A stretch of DNA of 64,000 nucleotides, taken from contig OU612044.1 of the NCBI GenBank assembly GCA_914767935.1, positions 84,926,426 through 84,990,425 of the forward strand. The letters run 5' to 3'. The notes beneath the pieces are model-generated. The model was not told the origin of the DNA. It ran no database searches and worked only from the letters and a program-made list of their open reading frames with translations. Source of the stretch: Coremacera marginata. Lineage: Eukaryota > Arthropoda > Insecta > Diptera > Sciomyzidae. Positions 61,467 to 64,000 of the stretch are shown in pieces (the stretch's first letter is position 1; each line of letters starts with the position of its first letter). The position numbers and the translations under genes are program-made.

Positions 61467-62307
61467 TTCTCAAAGGAGATTTAAGCCTTGAAAAGCTTCT
61501 GAAATTTGAGTGTGAACGATCGTATCGTATCAACTAATCAACTTTGTGTACCAATTTGTTTCCTATTTGTAAATCCGGTGCAGTGGATTGCCTACGGAGT
61601 AAAACGATCGACCCTTTTGACCCGATCGTTTGCCAACCGTGTAAAAAGCTAAATGTATCGTGTGCCTCGTGGTAAACTTTTAAATTAGAACAAAATCTGT
61701 CGAAAAATGTTTATAAAAATAATAAAAAGAAAAAGTTTACAAAAATTTTACAACATTTAAAAAAATTTTAAATAATTTGTAGTTGTTGATCTGGTTATTG
61801 TTGTTATTGCGTTGTTGTCGCTGCTACTAATATTATTGTTTAGTGTTGTCGCTGCTGCTAATGCTGTCGTTGTTTTTATATGTTTTATATGTTTTTATGG
61901 TAATATATTATTACCACATTTTGTAGAACTTGTGTTGTGATCATTCGTGGCCGTTGTTGTTGTATTTAATGTAGACGATGATCGCTGTTGTTGTTTCTTC
62001 GGCTTTCTGTTGGGCAAATAATGCAGTCTTGGTGGTTGCGTCTTATGACGGTGTAGGGGATGCTGAAGCTCCTGTGGTTGCTCTTTTTTTGGGTAGCGTA
62101 GGCTTATCGGAGGCTCTTAAACAACGAATGCCGGCAGTGTTTCTCGTATTTGAACCGCTCGTATTAGCTTTTTGATCTATTGTGGTCAAACGCTTCTTAT
62201 GCCTTACATGCGTTTCCTGTTGATGCAGGCAATGTGGCTGTTTCTGTTGATTCTGTAAACATCTGTTTCTCGTTGAATTACAGCGATTTTGATTTTTGGT
62301 TTTTTGG
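61467..62307 (-). pseudogene. gag and leader region of the CsRn1-like element
   Basis: No long frame. The minus strand has short low-complexity stretches rich in N, T and Q codons (61790-62000, CAA/CAG triplets) and no CCHC box that I can recognise. (TGTTG)n-like simple repeats lie at 61320-61365. Confidence 0.4.
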
Positions 62308-62319
62308 GCAGGATCGCCA
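62308..62319 (-). other. primer-binding site of the CsRn1-like element
   Basis: The minus strand reads TGGCGATCCTGC four bases after the 5' LTR end. TGG-start PBS; the matching tRNA was not identified. Confidence 0.55.
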
Positions 62320-62323
62320 GTTT

Positions 62324-62617
62324 TGGTGCGAATACAAACAAATGTTTTTATTTGGAAATAGTCTTATTTTTTTATAAATAAATATTTTTATTGAACCAAT
62401 TTATTTCATAGAGCACAACATTTATGTTTTATAATATTTCAACAACTGAAATTCAAAAATGAAAATTATTGATATATAAAATTTTAATTTCAAGGAAAAC
62501 TTAATTATATAATACATCAATACATCATCATTAAAAGCAAAGTGAGTTTGTGTCAAGTGTTTGTGTCAAGTGTAATATCGTGTTTCTATACTGTGGTGGT
62601 AATATTGAGTCACCACA
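62324..62617 (-). repeat. 5' LTR of the CsRn1-like element
   Basis: 294 bp, TGTGGTGACTC... to ...TTCGCACCA on the minus strand; matches the two parts of the LTR at 44433-44618 and 49086-49145. Confidence 0.85.
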
Positions 62618-62621
62618 CAGG

Positions 62622-63316
62622 TAACAAGCGTTGGAGAGTGGTAGTCGATTTTCGAAAACTCAATAACATAACAGTAGGAGACGCATATCCTCTACCAAAC
62701 ATTACGGACTTCTAAGACCAGCTTGGAAAGGCAAAGTACTTCAGTACACTGGACTTGGCTAGTGGTTTTCATCAAATAAAAGTCGATGAACGCGACCACA
62801 AAAAACAGCCTTTAGCACTCCCTATGGCCATTACGAATACAATCGTATACCATTTGGCCTCAAAAACGCACCAGCCACTTTTCAGCGTACCATGAACAAC
62901 GTATTAATGGGGCTGCAGGGCATAGATTACCTTGCCTACGTCGACGATATAGTAATATACTGGTATGACTTGCAAGAACATAACAAAAAATTGATCGGAA
63001 TATTTGATAGGCTAAGATCGCACAACTTAAAAATAAAGCCAGAAAAATGTCACTTTATAAAAAGAGAACTAATGTATTTAGGACACGTTATCACAAAAGA
63101 GGGAATTAAACCATATTCAGAAAAAATGAAGTCGGTTAAAACATTCCCGACACCTATAAAATCAAAAGACATCAAATCATTTCTAGGTTTAGCTGGGTGT
63201 TACCGACGTTTCATTCCTAATTTTGCGAACATAACTAAACCTTTAACAAAGTTATTTAAAAAAAAAAATACAGAGTTCAAAGGGGACACACATTGTGATG
63301 AAGCATTTAGGAAATA
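62622..63316 (+). pseudogene. decayed gypsy reverse transcriptase (second part)
   Basis: Plus strand: KRWRVVVDFRKLNNITVGDA, YFSTLDLASGFHQIKVDE (motif A), RIPFGLKNAPATFQRTMNN, YLAYVDDIVIYW (YVDD), MYLGHVITKEGI and IKSFLGLAGCYRRFIPNF. A TAA occurs near 62695 and a frameshift near 62812. 62892-63316 is open. It directly continues the protein at 44426, showing that the CsRn1-like element was inserted here. Confidence 0.85.
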
Positions 63317-63806
63317 CAATGTCATAGCAAACGCACTTAGCCGAATTAATGAAACAACTGATAAGAAGGAACATATGCAAGTTATGGTAACCACGAGATC
63401 TCAGAACAAACATGCGAGGTATGATAATATTCAAACCAATGATAACACGGACAGAATCCAAAACAGCGAGAATATTACACTGATGTCAAGTTTTAAATTA
63501 ACAGAAGTGCAGAGATACTACAATACTACAATATGGTCTGACAATAAACTACCGGTAAAAACAATGTCATAGCAAACGCACTTAGCCGAATTAATGAAAC
63601 AACTGATAAGAAGGAACATATGCAAGTTATGGTAACCACGAGATCTCAGAACAAACATGCGAGGTATGATAATATTCAAACCAATGATAACACGGACAGA
63701 ATCCAAAACAGCGAGAATATTACACTGATGTCAAGTTTTAAATTAACAGAAGTGCAGAGATACTACAATACTACAATATGGTCTGACAATAAACTACCGG
63801 TAAAAA
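63316..63806 (+). repeat. perfect tandem duplication, period 245 bp
   Basis: 63316-63560 and 63561-63805 are identical as far as I can see, both beginning ACAATGTCATAGCAAACGC and ending CTACCGGTAAAA. They encode NVIANALSRINETTDKKE..., the end of RNase H, joined directly to RT (DEAFRKYNVIANALS), so most of RNase H is deleted. Bases 63807-64000 continue gypsy coding sequence (LPLQKTPEEDTLEKLVADT) to a stop near 63908. Confidence 0.92.
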
Positions 63807-64000
63807 TCACAATACTACCTTTACAAAAAACACCAGAAGAAGATACGCTCGAAAAATTAGTAGCAGATACCCATACCTTTCAGGTGCAAAAAGGTTCAAA
63901 TTTTATCTAAAACAACATTCGAAAACATAAATAAGATTTGTATACAGAACAAAATATATAAAATAGGATTTTCGATACTAATTCTTGCTCAACGTTTAAA

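Larger units (their letters stand above)
44433..62617 (-). mobile_element. CsRn1-like Ty3/gypsy element, deleted and filled with other repeats
   Basis: LTRs start TGTG(T/G)TGACTCAATA and end TTCGCACCA on the minus strand. On the minus strand from the right: 5' LTR (62617-62324), PBS, gag region, protease (61466-61059), pre-RT (61005-60727), start of RT (60726-60425), a foreign block (60424-50150), integrase (50140-49301), PPT, and a 3' LTR (49145-44433) that contains a LINE. Most of RT and all RNase H are missing, so this copy cannot move. The foreign block holds a BEL/Pao element and satellite DNA. Confidence 0.8.
41880..64000 (+). mobile_element. decayed Ty3/gypsy element, split by a second gypsy
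   Basis: Gag, protease and pre-RT at 42416-44426, then the RT from 62622 after the insertion (44431-62617). The interruption lies inside one codon stretch of RT, with CAGG present on both sides (44427-44430 and 62618-62621). The 5' LTR must lie between about 41750 and 42350 but I could not define it. A perfect palindrome TCTGACCAG-ACCCGT-CTGGTCAGA sits at 41902-41925. The right end is outside the window. Confidence 0.75.

Noticed and set aside
61978..62377. Two plus-strand frames with hydrophobic residues
   Set aside because: Antisense to the gag/leader region of the CsRn1-like element and composed of GTT/TTG-rich repeats; shadows.

Overview
The window reads as insect genomic DNA, most likely from a dipteran and plausibly a tephritid fruit fly. 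It is about 65% A+T and contains a DD41D (rosa-type) mariner, I-, RTE- and CR1-like LINEs, Errantivirus-like and CsRn1-like Ty3/gypsy elements, BEL/Pao and several hAT elements. The species is inferred from element types, not shown by any host gene. I found no convincing single-copy host gene. One 200-base run of N (11226-11425) marks an assembly gap. Nearly everything recognisable is transposon, mostly nested and inactivated, with at least one satellite array. This looks like pericentromeric or other repeat-rich DNA.

Layout. (1) 1-6711: a CR1/Jockey-type LINE (plus strand) interrupted by a zinc-finger hAT, itself interrupted by a rosa mariner whose ends have become a ~199-bp inverted repeat. 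(2) 6712-11160: A+T-rich DNA with two opposed Harbinger Myb/SANT fragments, a 53-bp RTE tail copy with a perfect 13-bp target-site duplication (TSD), and a hairpin. (3) 11160-29192: a four-level nest. An I-like LINE (minus) contains a full-span RTE (plus, 14-bp TSD), which contains an Errantivirus-like gypsy (minus, 4-bp TSD, 409-bp LTRs), which contains a CR1-like LINE (minus, 6-bp TSD) with both ORFs open. (4) 29193-37860: diverged ~420-530 bp repeat units, one of them split by a complete-looking hAT with an intact transposase frame (29759-32262), then a decayed hAT and a short TIR element. (5) 37863-41060: a tRNA-like Pol III unit and another broken LINE. (6) 41880-64000: a decayed gypsy on the plus strand, split inside its reverse transcriptase by a second gypsy (minus, 44433-62617). 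One LTR of the second gypsy carries a LINE whose ORF1/ORF2 junction looks like a textbook -1 frameshift site. Its body has lost part of pol and holds a BEL/Pao element, a separate zinc-knuckle ORF, a 50/100-bp periodic array and a ten-dimer 238-bp satellite.

The genes do not form a host pathway. Their functions are those of self-mobilising elements: endonuclease and reverse transcriptase in LINEs, gag/protease/RT/RNase H/integrase in LTR elements, and transposases in hAT and mariner. The best candidates for recent activity are the CR1-like LINE at 18688-23352, the hAT at 29759-32262, and the LINE at 44620-49085. All family assignments come from reading motifs by eye; no database search was run.
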